From: Echinarachnius parma
Taxonomy: Eukaryota; Echinodermata; Echinoidea; Clypeasteroida; Echinarachniidae
NCBI GenBank assembly: GCA_037951105.1
Contig: JBAMJV010008090.1
Location: 62,001 to 126,000 of the forward strand
Direction: 5' to 3'
Length of the DNA stretch: 64,000 nucleotides
Under the pieces are notes generated by a model. It had not been told where the DNA came from, made no database searches, and worked only from the letters and a program-made list of their open reading frames with translations. Both the position numbers and the translations under genes were made by a program. Below are positions 31,358 through 45,390 of the stretch, one piece after another (the stretch's first letter is position 1; every line of letters begins with the position of its first letter).

Positions 31358-32730
31358 AGGTGGGCTGTACATCATACAGACCACCTCATAATTTCGTTAG
31401 AATTGCCTTTATTAGGTGGGCTGTACATCATACAGACCACCTCATAATTTCGTTAGAATTGCCTTTATTTATTTATTAGGTGGGCTGTACATCATACAGA
31501 CCACCTCATAATTTCGTTAGAATTGCCTTTATTATTCTTTATTTTTCTTATTTCCAATCACTTTTTTGTTACCACGATAACTTGAAAATGGCTCAATCAA
31601 GTGCCTTGAAATTTGGCACACATATATATAGGCATATGGACAAAGCAAAATAAGGTTTTGAACCCTGACCTTGACTGATGACGTCATCTAGGCGCCATTT
31701 TGTAAAATTTTCTGAATATCTTCTCATGATCATATCTTCATAACGAAAAGTTGTTTCTCATTCATATTTATCATGATAAGGGTCAATATCCGTCCGGTCA
31801 ATTTCAGGTCAAAAAACGCGCGCGCATGCGTACGTGCGCGCGTCAGCGCGCGCGCAAAATTTTAAAATGTTCAAAATCGTCGCAAATTCATTTTGGATAC
31901 GTTTTAGGCCATTTTAAGCATTTTACGAAAAAACGCGCACACGCGCATGCGCGCGCGTTTTCGCGCGTACTGGCATTTTGCAACATAGAATCGCCGAATT
32001 TTCTCTGTTATCATATTTAGCCCATCTTTCCAAGCATTTTGATACCTTGTTCACCTTTTTCTGACTAGTAAAAACGCAATGAGCTTCCGTTCAAGAAACA
32101 TGTCCGTGCGCGCGAGCTCTTGTAATACATAGCATATATGGGCAAAAACATGCCTATACAAAATTCATTGTAACTCTTCAGAATGGATGGGAACTCCCAA
32201 GTTTTTTTTCATATTTGGATAGATTATGAGTCGGAGATATGATTTCATGTCTCATTTGACCCTCAATTAACTCATGGCGTCATCATAATGGCCTCCGAAC
32301 TCAAAATTTCAATTTGCATATTATGACGTCAGCATATTTTTGGAAAATTTATTGTATCTCTGTAAATGTTGATCGATTTTCTTCCAAATTTTGATATGTT
32401 CTAGCTGAGACAATTCTCTACAAATGTGATAATCACGATTTTTCATTTTGACAAAGGCATCATGGCGTATTTTTGCGATTTAAGGAGGCATGTCATTTTT
32501 TAACATTTTGCGTGTATTCTCTATGGGACATGACTTTTTTTCAAAACTGGATTCTACATTCCCGTCTTTCGCGACCAATATCTTCTTCGTTTTAGCTTCG
32601 TTTACGCTGAACTTCGAGTATGTTGTAGCTGAGACAATAAGCTATCTCAAATGAGCCCTTGATTATGTCTTTAATTTTAGTTCGACCAGCCCACCTATAC
32701 TTGTTCTAAACAAGTATTACAATTCTAGTT
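31358..32730 (+). repeat. Array unit 2 (class C-like, three 5' modules)
   Basis: Modules start at 31358, 31414 and 31478. The first follows the CTAGTT of unit 1 directly, with no spacer. It combines the class A TTTATTG with class C bases downstream, a mosaic. Confidence 0.85.
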
Positions 32731-33938
32731 TATTTATTATTATTCTTTATTTTTCTTATTTCCAATCACTTTTTTGTTACCACGATAACTTGAAAATGGC
32801 TCAATCAAGTGCCTTGAAATTTGGCACACATATATATAGGCATATGGACAAAGCAAAATAAGGTTTTGAACCCTGACCTTGACTGATGACGTCATCTAGG
32901 CGCCATTTTGTAAAATTTTCTGAATATCTTCTCATGATCATATCTTCATAACGAAAAGTTGTTTCTCATTCATATTTATCATGATCAAGGTCAATATCCG
33001 TCCGGTCAATTTCAGGTCAAAAAACGCGCGCGCATGCGTACGTGCGCGCGTCAGCGCGCGCGCAAAATTTTAAAATGTTCAAAATCGTCGCAAATTCATT
33101 TTGGATACGTTTTAGGCCATTTTAAGCATTTTACGAAAAAACGCGCACACGCGCATGCGCGCGCGTTTTCGCGCGTACTGGCATTTTGCAACATAGAATC
33201 GCCGAATTTTCTCTGTTATCATATTTAGCCCATCTTTCCAAGCATTTTGATACCTTGTTCACCTTTTTCTGACTAGTAAAAACGCAATGAGCTTCCGTTC
33301 AAGAAACATGTCCGTGCGCGCGAGCTCTTGTAATACATAGCATATATGGGCAAAAACATGCCTATACAAAATTCATTGTAACTCTTCAGAATGGATGGGA
33401 ACTCCCAAGTTTTTTTTCATATTTGGATAGATTATGAGTCGGAGATATGATTTCATGTCTCATTTGACCCTCAATTAACTCATGGCGTCATCATAATGGC
33501 CTCCGAACTCAAAATTTCAATTTGCATATTATGACGTCAGCATATTTTTGGAAAATTGATTGTATCTCTGTAAATGTTGATCGATTTTCTTCCAAATTTT
33601 GATATGTTCTAGCTCAGACAATTTTCTACAAATGTAATAACCACGATTTTTCATTTTGACAAAGGCATCATGGCGTATTTTTGCGATTTAAGGAGGCATG
33701 TCATTTTTTAACATTTTGCGTGTATTCTCTATGGGACATGACTTTTTTTCAAAACTGGATTCTACATTCCCGTCTTTCGCGACCAATATCTTCTTCGTTT
33801 TAGCTTCGTTTACGCTGAACTTCGAGTATGTTGTAGCTGAGACAATAAGCTATCTCAAATGAGCCCTTGATTATGTCTTTAATTTTACTTCGACCAGCCC
33901 ACCTATACTTGTTCTAAACAAGTATTACAATTCTAGTT
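32731..33938 (+). repeat. Array unit 3 (class B, no 5' module)
   Basis: Starts with TATTTATTATTATTC and then the core. The 3' end reads ACTTCGACC instead of AGTTCGACC. Confidence 0.85.
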
Positions 33939-35347
33939 ATTATTAGGTGGGCTGTACATCATACAGACCACCTCATAATTTCGTTAGAATTGCCTTTATT
34001 TATTTATTTATTTATTTATTAGGTGGGCTGTACATCATACAGACCACCTCATAATTTCGTTAGAATTGCCTTTATTTATTTATTAGGTGGGCTGTACATC
34101 ATACAGACCACCTCATAATTTCGTTAGAATTGCCTTTCTTTATTATTATTATTATTTATTTTTCTTATTTCCAATCACTTTTTTGTTAGCAAGATTACTT
34201 GAAAATGGCTCAATCAAGTGCCTTGAAATTTGGCACACATATATATAGGCATATGGACAAAGCAAAATAAGGTTTTGAACCCTGACCTTGACTGATGACG
34301 TCATCTAGGCGCCATTTTGTAAAATTTTCTGAATATCTTCTCATGATCATATCTTCATAACGAAAAGTTGTTTCTCATTCATATTTATCATGATCAAGGT
34401 CAATATCCGTCCGGTCAATTTCAGGTCAAAAAACGCGCGCGCATGCGTACGTGCGCGCGTCAGCGCGCGCGCAAAATTTTAAAATGTTCAAAATCGTCGC
34501 AAATTCATTTTGGATACGTTTTAGGCCATTTTAAGCATTTTACGAAAAAACGCGCACACGCGCATGCGCGCGCGTTTTCGCGCGTACTGGCATTTTGCAA
34601 CATAGAATCGCCGAATTTTCTCTGTTATCATATTTAGCCCATCTTTCCAAGCATTTTGATACCTTGTTCACCTTTTTCTGACTAGTAAAAACGCAATGAG
34701 CTTCCGTTCAAGAAACATGTCCGTGCGCGCGAGCTCTTGTAATACATAGCATATATGGGCAAAAACATGCCTATACAAAATTCATTGTAACTCTTCAGAA
34801 TGGATGGGAACTCCAAAGTTTTTTTTCATATTTGGATAGATTATGAGTCGGAGATATGATTTCATGTCTCATTTGACCCTCAATTAACTCATGGCGTCAT
34901 CATAATGGCCTCCGAACTCAAAATTTCAATTTGCATATTATGACGTCAGCATATTTTTGGAAAATTTATTGTATCTCTGTAAATATTGATCGATTTTCTT
35001 CCAAATTTTGATATGTTCTATCTGAGACAATTCTCTACAAATGTGATGATCACGATTTTTCATTTTGACAAAGGCATCATGGCGTATTTTTGCGATTTAA
35101 GGAGGCATGTCATTTTTTAACATTTTGCGTGTATTCTCTATGGGACATGACTTTTTTTCAAAACTGGATTCTACATTCCCGTCTTTCGCGACCAATATCT
35201 TCTTCGTTTTAGCTTCGTTTACGCTGAACTTCGAGTATGTTGTAGCTGAGACAATAAGCTATCTCAAATGAGCCCTTGATTATGTCTTTAATTTTAGTTC
35301 GACCAGCCCACCTATACTTGTTCTAAACAAGTATTACAATTCTAGTT
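33939..35347 (+). repeat. Array unit 4 (class A, three 5' modules)
   Basis: Modules start at 33945, 34021 and 34085, separated by (TTTA)n of different lengths. Confidence 0.85.
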
Positions 35348-36551
35348 TATTATTATTCTTTATTTTTCTTATTTCCAATCACTTTTTTGTTAGCAAGATA
35401 ACTTGAAAATGGCTCAATCAAGTGCCTTGAAATTTGGCACACATATATATAGGCATATGGACAAAGCAAAATAAGGTTTTGAACCCTGACCTTGACTGAT
35501 GACGTCATCTAGGCGCCATTTTGTAAAATTTTCTGAATATCTTCTCATGATCATATCTTCATAACGAAAAGTTGTTTCTCATTCATATTTATCATGATCA
35601 AGGTCAATATCCGTCCGGTCAATTTCAGGTCAAAAAACGCGCGCGCATGCGTACGTGCGCGCGTCAGCGCGCGCGCAAAATTTTAAAATGTTCAAAATCG
35701 TCGCAAATTCATTTTGGATACGTTTTAGGCCATTTTAAGCATTTTATGAAAAAACGCGCACACGCGCATGCGCGCGCGTTTTCGCGCGTACTGGCATTTT
35801 GCAACATAGAATCGCCGAATTTTCTCTGTTATCATATTTAGCCCATCTTTCCAAGCATTTTGATACCTTGTTCACCTTTTTCTGACTAGTAAAAACGCAA
35901 TGAGCTTCCGTTCAAGAAACATGTCCGTGCGCGCGAGCTCTTGTAATACATAGCATATATGGGCAAAAACATGCCTATACAAAATTCATTGTAACTCTTC
36001 AGAATGGATGGGAACTCCCAAGTTTTTTTTCATATTTGGATAGATTATGAGTCGGAGATATGATTTCATGTCTCATTTGACCCTCAATTAACTCATGGCG
36101 TCATCATAATGGCCTCCGAACTCAAAATTTCAATTTGCATATTATGACGTCAGCATATTTTTGGAAAATTGATTGTATCTCTGTAAATGTTGATCGATTT
36201 TCTTCCAAATTTTGATATGTTCTAGCTGAGACAATTCTCTACAAATGTGATAATCACGATTTTTCATTTTCACAAAGGCATCATGGCGTATTTTTGCGAT
36301 TTAAGGAGGCATGTCATTTTTTAACATTTTGCGTGTATTCTCTATGGGACATGACTTTTTTTCAAAACTGGATTCTACATTCCCGTCTTTCGCGACCAAT
36401 ATCTTCTTCGTTTTAGCTTCGTTTACGCTGAACTTCGAGTATGTTGTAGCTGAGACAATAAGCTATCTCAAATGAGCCCTTGATTATGTCTTTAATTTTA
36501 GTTCGACCAGCCCACCTATACTTGTTCTAAACAAGTATTACAATTCTAGTT
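35348..36551 (+). repeat. Array unit 5 (class C, no 5' module)
   Basis: Core only, starting TTATTATTC. Confidence 0.85.
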
Positions 36552-37761
36552 ATTATTATTATTCTTTATTTTTCTTATTTCCAATCACTTTTTTGTTAGC
36601 AAGATAACTTGAAAATGGCTCAATCAAGTGCCTTGAAATTTGGCACACATATATATAGGCATATGGACAAAGCAAAATAAGGTTTTGAACCCTGACCTTG
36701 ACTGATGACGTCATCTAGGCGCCATTTTGTAAAATTTTCTGAATATCTTCTCATGATCATATCTTCATAACGAAAAGTTGTTTCTCATTCATATTTATCA
36801 TGATCAAGGTCAATATCCGTCCGGTCAATTTCAGGTCAAAAAACGCGCGCGCATGCGTACGTGCGCGCGTCAGCGCGCGCGCAAAATTTTAAAATGTTCA
36901 AAATCGTCGCAAATTCATTTTGGATACGTTTTAGGCCATTTTAAGCATTTTACGAAAAAACGCGCACACGCGCATGCGCGCGCGTTTTCGCGCGTACTGG
37001 CATTTTGCAACATAGAATCGCCGAATTTTCTCTGTTATCATATTTAGCCCATCTTTCCAAGCATTTTGATACCTTGTTCACCTTTTTCTGACTAGTAAAA
37101 ACGCAATGAGCTTCCGTTCAAGAAACATGTCCGTGCGCGCGAGCTCTTGTAATACATAGCATATATGGGCAAAAACATGCCTATACAAAATTCATTGTAA
37201 CTCTTCAGAATGGATGGGAACTCCCAAGTTTTTTTTCATATTTGGATAGATTATGAGTCGGAGATATGATTTCATGTCTCATTTGACCCTCAATTAACTC
37301 ATGGCGTCATCATAATGGCCTCCGAACTCAAAATTTCAATTTGCATATTATGACGTCAGCATATTTTTGGAAAATTTATTGTATCTCTGTAAATATTGAT
37401 CGATTTTCTTCCAAATTTTGATATGTTCTATCTGAGACAATTCTCTACAAATGTGATGATCACGATTTTTCATTTTGACAAAGGCATCATGGCGTATTTT
37501 TGCGATTTAAGGAGGTATGTCATTTTTTCACATTTTGCGTGTATTCTCTATGGGACATGACTTTTTTTTTTTCAAAACTGGATTCTACATTCCCGTCTTT
37601 CGCGAGCAATATCTCCGTCGTTTTAGTTTTGTTTTCGCTGAGCTTCGAGTATGTTGTAGCTGAGACAATAAGCTATCTCAAATGAGCCCTTGATTATGTC
37701 TTTAATTTTAGTTCGACCAGCCCACCTATACTTGTTCTAAACAAGTATTACAATTCTAGTT
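36552..37761 (+). repeat. Array unit 6 (class A, no 5' module, variant 3' end)
   Basis: Carries the unusual segment GCAATATCTCCGTCGTTTTA at about 37607, shared only with unit 11, and GGTATGTC in place of GGCATGTC. Confidence 0.85.
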
Positions 37762-39170
37762 TATTATTAGGTGGGCTGTACATCATACAGACCACCTCAT
37801 AATTTCGTTAGAATTGCCTTTATTATTATTAGGTGGGCTGTACATCATACAGACCACCTCATAATTTCGTTAGAATTGCCTTTATTTATTAGGTGGGCTG
37901 TACATCATACAGACCACCTCATAATTTCGTTAGAATTGCCTTTATTTATTTATTTATTTATTTATTTATTATTATTCTTTATTTTTCTTATTTCCAATCA
38001 CTTTTTTGTTAGCAAGATAACTTGAAAATGGCTCAATCAAGTGCCTTGAAATTTGGCACACATATATATAGGCATATGGACAAAGCAAAATAAGGTTTTG
38101 AACCCTGACCTTGACTGATGACGTCATCTAGGCGCCATTTTGTAAAATTTTCTGAATATCTTCTCATGATCATATCTTCATAACGAAAAGTTGTTTCTCA
38201 TTCATATTTATCATGATCAAGGTCAATATCCGTCCGGTCAATTTCAGGTCAAAAAACGCGCGCGCATGCGTACGTGCGCGCGTCAGCGCGCGCGCAAAAT
38301 TTTAAAATGTTCAAAATCGTCGCAAATTCATTTTGGATACGTTTTAGGCCATTTTAAGCATTTTACGAAAAAACGCGCACACGCGCATGCGCGCGCGTTT
38401 TCGCGCGTACTGGCATTTTGCAACATAGAATCGCCGAATTTTCTCTGTTATCATATTTAGCCCATCTTTCCAAGCATTTTGATACCTTGTTCACCTTTTT
38501 CTGACTAGTAAAAACGCAATGAGCTTCCGTTCAAGAAACATGTCCGTGCGCGCGAGCTCTTGTAATACATAGCATATATGGGCAAAAACATGCCTATACA
38601 AAATTCATTGTAACTCTTCAGAATGGATGGGAACTCCCAAGTTTTTTTTCATATTTGGATAGATTATGAGTCGGAGATATGATTTCATGTCTCATTTGAC
38701 CCTCAATTAACTCATGGCGTCATCATAACGGCCTTCCAACTCAAAATTTCAATTAGCATATTATGACGTCAGCATATTTTTGGAAAATTGATTGTATCTC
38801 TGTAAATGTTGATCGATTTTCTTCCAAATTTTGATATGTTCTAGCTCAGACAATTTTCTACAAATGTAATAACCACGATTTTTCATTTTGACAAAGGCAT
38901 CATGGCGTATTTTTGCGATTTAAGGAGGCATGTCATTTTTTAACATTTTGCGTGTATTCTCTATGGGACATGACTTTTTTTCAAAACTGGATTCTACATT
39001 CCCGTCTTTCGCGACCAATATCTTCTTCGTTTTAGCTTCGTTTACGCTGAACTTCGAGTATGTTGTAGCTGAGACAATAAGCTATCTCAAATGAGCCCTT
39101 GATTATGTCTTTAATTTTAGTTCGACCAGCCCACCTATACTTGTTCTAAACAAGTATTACAATTCTAGTT
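37762..39170 (+). repeat. Array unit 7 (class B, three 5' modules)
   Basis: Modules at 37769, 37831 and 37891. It has TAACGGCCTTCCAACTC, shared with units 17 and 25. Confidence 0.85.
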
Positions 39171-40524
39171 TATTATTATTATTATTAGGTGGGCTGTACA
39201 TCATACAGACCACCTCATAATTTCGTTAGAATTGCCTTTATTTATTTATTATTATTAGGTGGGCTGTACATCATACAGACCACCTCATAATTTCGTTAGA
39301 ATTGCCTTTATTTATTTATTTATTATTATTCTTTATTTTTCTTATTTCCAATCACTTTTTTGTTACCACGATAACTTGAAAATGGCTCAATCAAGTGCCT
39401 TGAAATTTGGCACACATATATATAGGCATATGGACAAAGCAAAATAAGGTTTTGAACCCTGACCTTGACTGATGACGTCATCTAGGCGCCATTTTGTAAA
39501 ATTTTCTGAATATCTTCTCATGATCATATCTTCATAACGAAAAGTTGTTTCTCATTCATATTTATCATGATCAAGGTTAATATCCGTCCGGTCAATTTCA
39601 GGTCAAAAAACGCGCGCGCATGCGTACGTGCGCGCGTCAGCGCGCGCGTAAAATTTTAAAATGTTCAAAATCGTCGCATATTCATTTTGGATACGTTTTA
39701 GGCCATTTTAAGCATTTTACGAAAAAACGCGCACACGCGCATGCGCGCGCGTTTTCGCGCGTACTGGCATTTTGCAACATAGAATCGCCGAATTTTCTCT
39801 GTTATCATATTTAGCCCATCTTTCCAAGCATTTTGATACCTTGTTCACCTTTTTCTGACTAGTAAAAACGCAATGAGCTTCCGTTCAAGAAACATGTCCG
39901 TGCGCGCGAGCTCTTGTAATACATAGCATATATGGGCAAAAACATGCCTATACAAAATTCATTGTAACTCTTCAGAATGGATGGGAACTCCCAAGTTTTT
40001 TTTCATATTTGGATAGATTATGAGTCGGAGATATGATTTCATGTCTCATTTGACCCTCAATTAACTCATGGCGTCATCATAATGGCCTCCGAACTCAAAA
40101 TTTCAATTTGCATATTATGACGTCAGCATATTTTTGGAAAATTTATTATATCTCTGTAAATATTGATCGATTTTCTTCCAAATTTTGATATGTTCTATCT
40201 GAGACAATTCTCTACAAATGTTATGATCACGATTTTTCATTTTGACAAAGGCATCATGGCGTATTTTTGCGATTTAAGGAGGTATGTCATTTTTTCACAT
40301 TTTGCGTGTATTCTCTATGGGACATGACTTTTTTTCAAAACTGGATTCTACATTCCCGTCTTTCGCGACCAATATCTTCTTCGTTTTAGCTTCGTTTACG
40401 CTGAACTTCGAGTATGTTGTAGCTGAGACAATAAGCTATCTCAAATGAGCCCTTGATTATGTCTTTAATTTTAGTTCGACCAGCCCACCTATACTTGTTC
40501 TAAACAAGTATTACAATTCTAGTT
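39171..40524 (+). repeat. Array unit 8 (class A, two 5' modules)
   Basis: Modules at 39187 and 39257. Private changes include AAGGTTAATATCC and GCATATTCATT. Confidence 0.85.
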
Positions 40525-41727
40525 ATTATTATTCTTTATTTTTCTTATTTCCAATCACTTTTTTGTTACCACGATAACTTGAAAATGGCTCAATCAAGTG
40601 CCTTGAAATTTGGCACACATATATATAGGCATATGGACAAAGCAAAATAAGGCTTTGAACCCTGACCTTGACTGATGACGTCATCTAGGCGCCATTTTGT
40701 AAAATTTTCTGAATATCTTCTCATGATCATATCTTCATAACGAAAAGTTGTTTCTCATTCATATTTATCATGATCAAGGTCAATATCCGTCCGGTCAATT
40801 TCAGGTCAAAAAACGCGCGCGCATGCGTACGTGCGCGCGTCAGCGCGCGCGCAAAATTTTAAAATGTTCAAAATCGTCGCAAATTCATTTTGGATACGTT
40901 TTAGGCCATTTTAAGCATTTTACGAAAAAACGCGCACACGCGCATGCGCGCGCGTTTTCGCGCGTACTGGCATTTTGCAACATAGAATCGCCGAATTTTC
41001 TCTGTTATCATATTTAGCCCATCTTTCCAAGCATTTTGATACCTTGTTCACCTTTTTCTGACTAGTAAAAACGCAATGAGCTTCCGTTCAAGAAACATGT
41101 CCGTGCGCGCGAGCTCTTGTAATACATAGCATATATGGGCAAAAACATGCCTATACAAAATTCATTGTAACTCTTCAGAATGGATGGGAACTCCCAAGTT
41201 TTTTTTCATATTTGGATAGATTATGAGTCGGAGATATGATTTCATGTCTCATTTGACCCTCAATTAACTCATGGCGTCATCATAATGGCCTCCGAACTCA
41301 AAATTTCAATTTGCATATTATGACGTCAGCATATTTTTGGAAAATTGATTGTATCTCTGTAAATGTTGATCGATTTTCTTCCAAATTTTGATATGTTCTA
41401 GCTGAGACAATTCTCTACAAATGTGATGATCACGATTTTTCATTTTGACAAAGGCATCATGGCGTATTTTTGCGATTTAAGGAGGCATGTCATTTTTTAA
41501 CATTTTGCGTGTATTCTCTATGGGACATGACTTTTTTTCAAAACTGGATTCTACATTCCCGTCTTTCGCGACCAATATCTTCTTCGTTTTAGCTTCGTTT
41601 ACGCTGAACTTCGAGTATGTTGTAGCTGAGACAATAAGCTATCTCAAATGAGCCCTTCATTATGTCTTTAATTTTAGTTCGACCAGCCCACCTATACTTG
41701 TTCTAAACAAGTATTACAATTCTAGTT
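40525..41727 (+). repeat. Array unit 9 (class C, no 5' module)
   Basis: Core only; private AAGGCTTTGAACC. Confidence 0.85.
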
Positions 41728-42924
41728 ATTCTTTATTTTTCTTATTTCCAATCACTTTTTTGTTACCAAGATAACTTGAAAATGGCTCAATCAAGTGCCT
41801 TGAAATTTGGCACACATATATATAGGCATATGGACAAAGCAAAATAAGGTTTTGAACCCTGACCTTGACTGATGACGTCATCTAGGCGCCATTTTGTAAA
41901 AATTTCTGAATATCTTCTCATGATCATATCTTCATAACGAAAAGTTGTTTCTCATTCATATTTATCATGATCAAGGTCAATATCCGTCCGGTCAATTTCA
42001 GGTCAAAAAACGCGCGCGCATGCGTACGTGCGCGCGTCAGCGCGCGCGCAAAATTTTAAAATGTTCAAAATCGTCGCAAATTCATTTTAGATACGTTTTA
42101 GGCCATTTTAAGCATTTTACGAAAAAACGCGCACACGCGCATGCGCGCGCGTTTTCGCGCGTACTGGCATTTTGCAACATAGAATCGCCGAATTTTCTCT
42201 GTTATCATATTTAGCCCATCTTTCCAAGCATTTTGATACCTTGTTCACCTTTTTCTGACTAGTAAAAACGCAATGAGCTTCCGTTCAAGAAACATGTCCG
42301 TGCGCGCGAGCTCTTGTAATACATAGCATATATGGGCAGAAACATGCCTATACAAAATTCATTGTAACTCTTCAGAATGGATGGGAACTCCCAAGTTTTT
42401 TTTCATATTTGGATAGATTATGAGTCGGAGATATGATTTCATGTCTCATTTGACCCTCAATTAACTCATGGCGTCATCATAATGGCCTCCGAACTCAAAA
42501 TTTCAATTTGCATATTATGACGTCAGCATATTTTTGGAAAATTTATTGTATCTCTGTAAATATTGATCGATTTTCTTCCAAATTTTGATATGTTCTATCT
42601 GAGACAATTCCCTACAAATGTGATGATCACGATTTTTCATTTTGACAAAGGCATCATGGCGTATTTTTGCGATTTAAGGAGGCATGTCATTTTTTCACAT
42701 TTTGCGTGTATTCTCTATGGGACATGACTTTTTTTCAAAACTGGATTCTACATTCCCGTCTTTCGCGACCAATATCTTCTTCGTTTTAGCTTCGTTTACG
42801 CTGAACTTCGAGTATGTTGTAGCTGAGACAATAAGCTATCTCAAATGAGCCCTTGATTATGTCTTTAATTTTAGTTCGACCAGCCCACCTATACTTGTTC
42901 TAAACAAGTATTACAATTCTAGTT
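41728..42924 (+). repeat. Array unit 10 (class A, no 5' module)
   Basis: Core only; private CAATTCCCTAC and GGGCAGAAACATG. Confidence 0.85.
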
Positions 42925-44187
42925 TATTATTAGGTGGGCTGTACATCATACAGACCACCTCATAATTTCGTTAGAATTGCCTTTATTATTATTCTTTATT
43001 TTTCTTATTTCCAATCACTTTTTTGTTAGCAAGATAACTTGAAAATGGCTCAATCAAGTGCCTTGAAATTTGGCACACATATATATAGGCATATGGACAA
43101 ACCAAAATAAGGTTTTGAACCCTGACCTTGACTGATGACGTCATCTAGGCGCCATTTTGTAAAATTTTCTGAATATCTTCTCATGATCATATCTTCATAA
43201 CGAAAAGTTGTTTCTCATTCATATTTATCATGATCAAGGTCAATATCCGTCCGGTCAATTTCAGGTCAAAAAACGCGCGCGCATGCGTACGTGCGCGCGT
43301 CAGCGCGCGCGCAAAATTTTAAAATGTTCAAAATCGTCGCAAATTCATTTTGGATACGTTTTAGGCCATTTTAAGCATTTTACGAAAAAACGCGCACACG
43401 CGCATGCGCGCGCGTTTTCGCGCGTACTGGCATTTTGCAACATAGAATCGCCGAATTTTCTCTGTTATCATATTTAGCCCATCTTTCCAAGCATTTTGAT
43501 ACCTTGTTCACCTTTTTCTGACTAGTAAAAACGCAATGAGCTTCCGTTCAAGAAACATGTCCGTGCGCGCGAGCTCTTGTAATACATAGCATATATGGGC
43601 AAAAACATGCCTATACAAAATTCATTGTAACTCTTCAGAATGGATGGGAACTCCCAAGTTTTTTTTCATATTTGGATAGATTATGAGTCGGAGATATGAT
43701 TTCATGTCTCATTTGACCCTCAATTAACTCATGGCGTCATCATAATGGCCTCCGAACTCAAAATTTCAATTTGCATATTATGACGTCAGCATATTTTTGG
43801 AAAATTTATTGTATCTCTGTAAATATTGATCGATTTTCTTCCAAATTTTGATATGTTCTATCTGAGACAATTCTCTACAAATGTGATGATCACGATTTTT
43901 CATTTTGACAAAGGCATCATGGCGTATTTTTGCGATTTAAGGAGGTATGTCATTTTTTCACATTTTGCGTGTATTCTCTATGGGACATGACTTTTTTTCA
44001 AAACTGGATTCTACATTCCCGTCTTTCGCGAGCAATATCTCCGTCGTTTTAGTTTTGTTTTCGCTGAGCTTCGAGTATGTTGTAGCTGAGACAATAAGCT
44101 ATCTCAAATGAGCCCTTGATTATGTCTTTAATTTTAGTTCGACCAGCCCACCTATACTTGTTCTAAACAAGTATTACAATTCTAGTT
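42925..44187 (+). repeat. Array unit 11 (class A, one 5' module, variant 3' end)
   Basis: Module at 42932. Shares the GCAATATCTCCGTCGTTTTA segment (about 44032) with unit 6. Confidence 0.85.
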
Positions 44188-45390
44188 ATTATTATTCTTT
44201 ATTTTTCTTATTTCCAATCACTTTTTTGTGAGCAAGATAACTTGAAAATGGCTCAATCAAGTGCCTTGAAATTTGGCACACATATATATAGGCATATGGA
44301 CAAAGCAAAATAAGGTTTTGAACCCTGACCTTGACTGATGACGTCATCTAGGCGCCATTTTGTAAAATTTTCTGAATATCTTCTCATGATCATATCTTCA
44401 TAACGAAAAGTTGTTTCTCATTCATATTTATCATGATCAAGGTCAATATCCGTCCGGTCAATTTCAGGTCAAAAAACGCGCGCGCATGCGTACGTGCGCG
44501 CGTCAGCGCGCGCGCAAAATTTTAAAATGTTCAAAATCGTCGCAAATTCATTTTGGATACGTTTTAGGCCATTTTAAGCATTTTACGAAAAAACGCGCAC
44601 ACGCGCATGCGAGCGCGTTTTCGCGCGTACTGGCATTTTGCAACATAGAATCGCCGAATTTTCTCTGTTATCATATTTAGCCCATCTTTCCAAGCATTTT
44701 GATACCTTGTTCACCTTTTTCTGACTAGTAAAAACGCAATGAGCTTCCGTTCAAGAAACATGTCCGTGCGCGCGAGCTCTTGTAATACATAGCATATATG
44801 GGCAAAAACATGCCTATACAAAATTCATTGTAACTCTTCAGAATGGATGGGAACTCCCAAGTTTTTTTTCATATTTGGATAGATTATGAGTCGGAGATAT
44901 GATTTCATGTCTCATTTGACCCTCAATTAACTCATGGCGTCATCATAATGGCCTCCGAACTCAAAATTTCAATTTGCATATTATGACGTCAGCATATTTT
45001 TGGAAAATTGATTGTATCTCTGTAAATGTTGATCGATTTTCTTCCAAATTTTGATATGTTCTAGCTCAGACAATTTTCTACAAATGTAATAACCACGATT
45101 TTTCATTTTGACAAAGGCATCATGGCGTATTTTTGCGATTTAAGGAGGCATGTCATTTTTTAACATTTTGCGTGTATTCTCTATGGGACATGACTTTTTT
45201 TCAAAACTGGATTCTACATTCCCGTCTTTCGCGACCAATATCTTCTTCGTTTTAGCTTCGTTTACGCTGAACTTCGAGTATGTTGTAGCTGAGACAATAA
45301 GCTATCTCAAATGAGCCCTTGATTATGTCTTTAATTTTAGTTCGACCAGCCCACCTATACTTGTTCTAAACAAGTATTACAATTCTAGTT
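44188..45390 (+). repeat. Array unit 12 (class B, no 5' module)
   Basis: Core only. One change breaks the second CG tract (GCGAGCGCG at about 44610). Confidence 0.85.
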
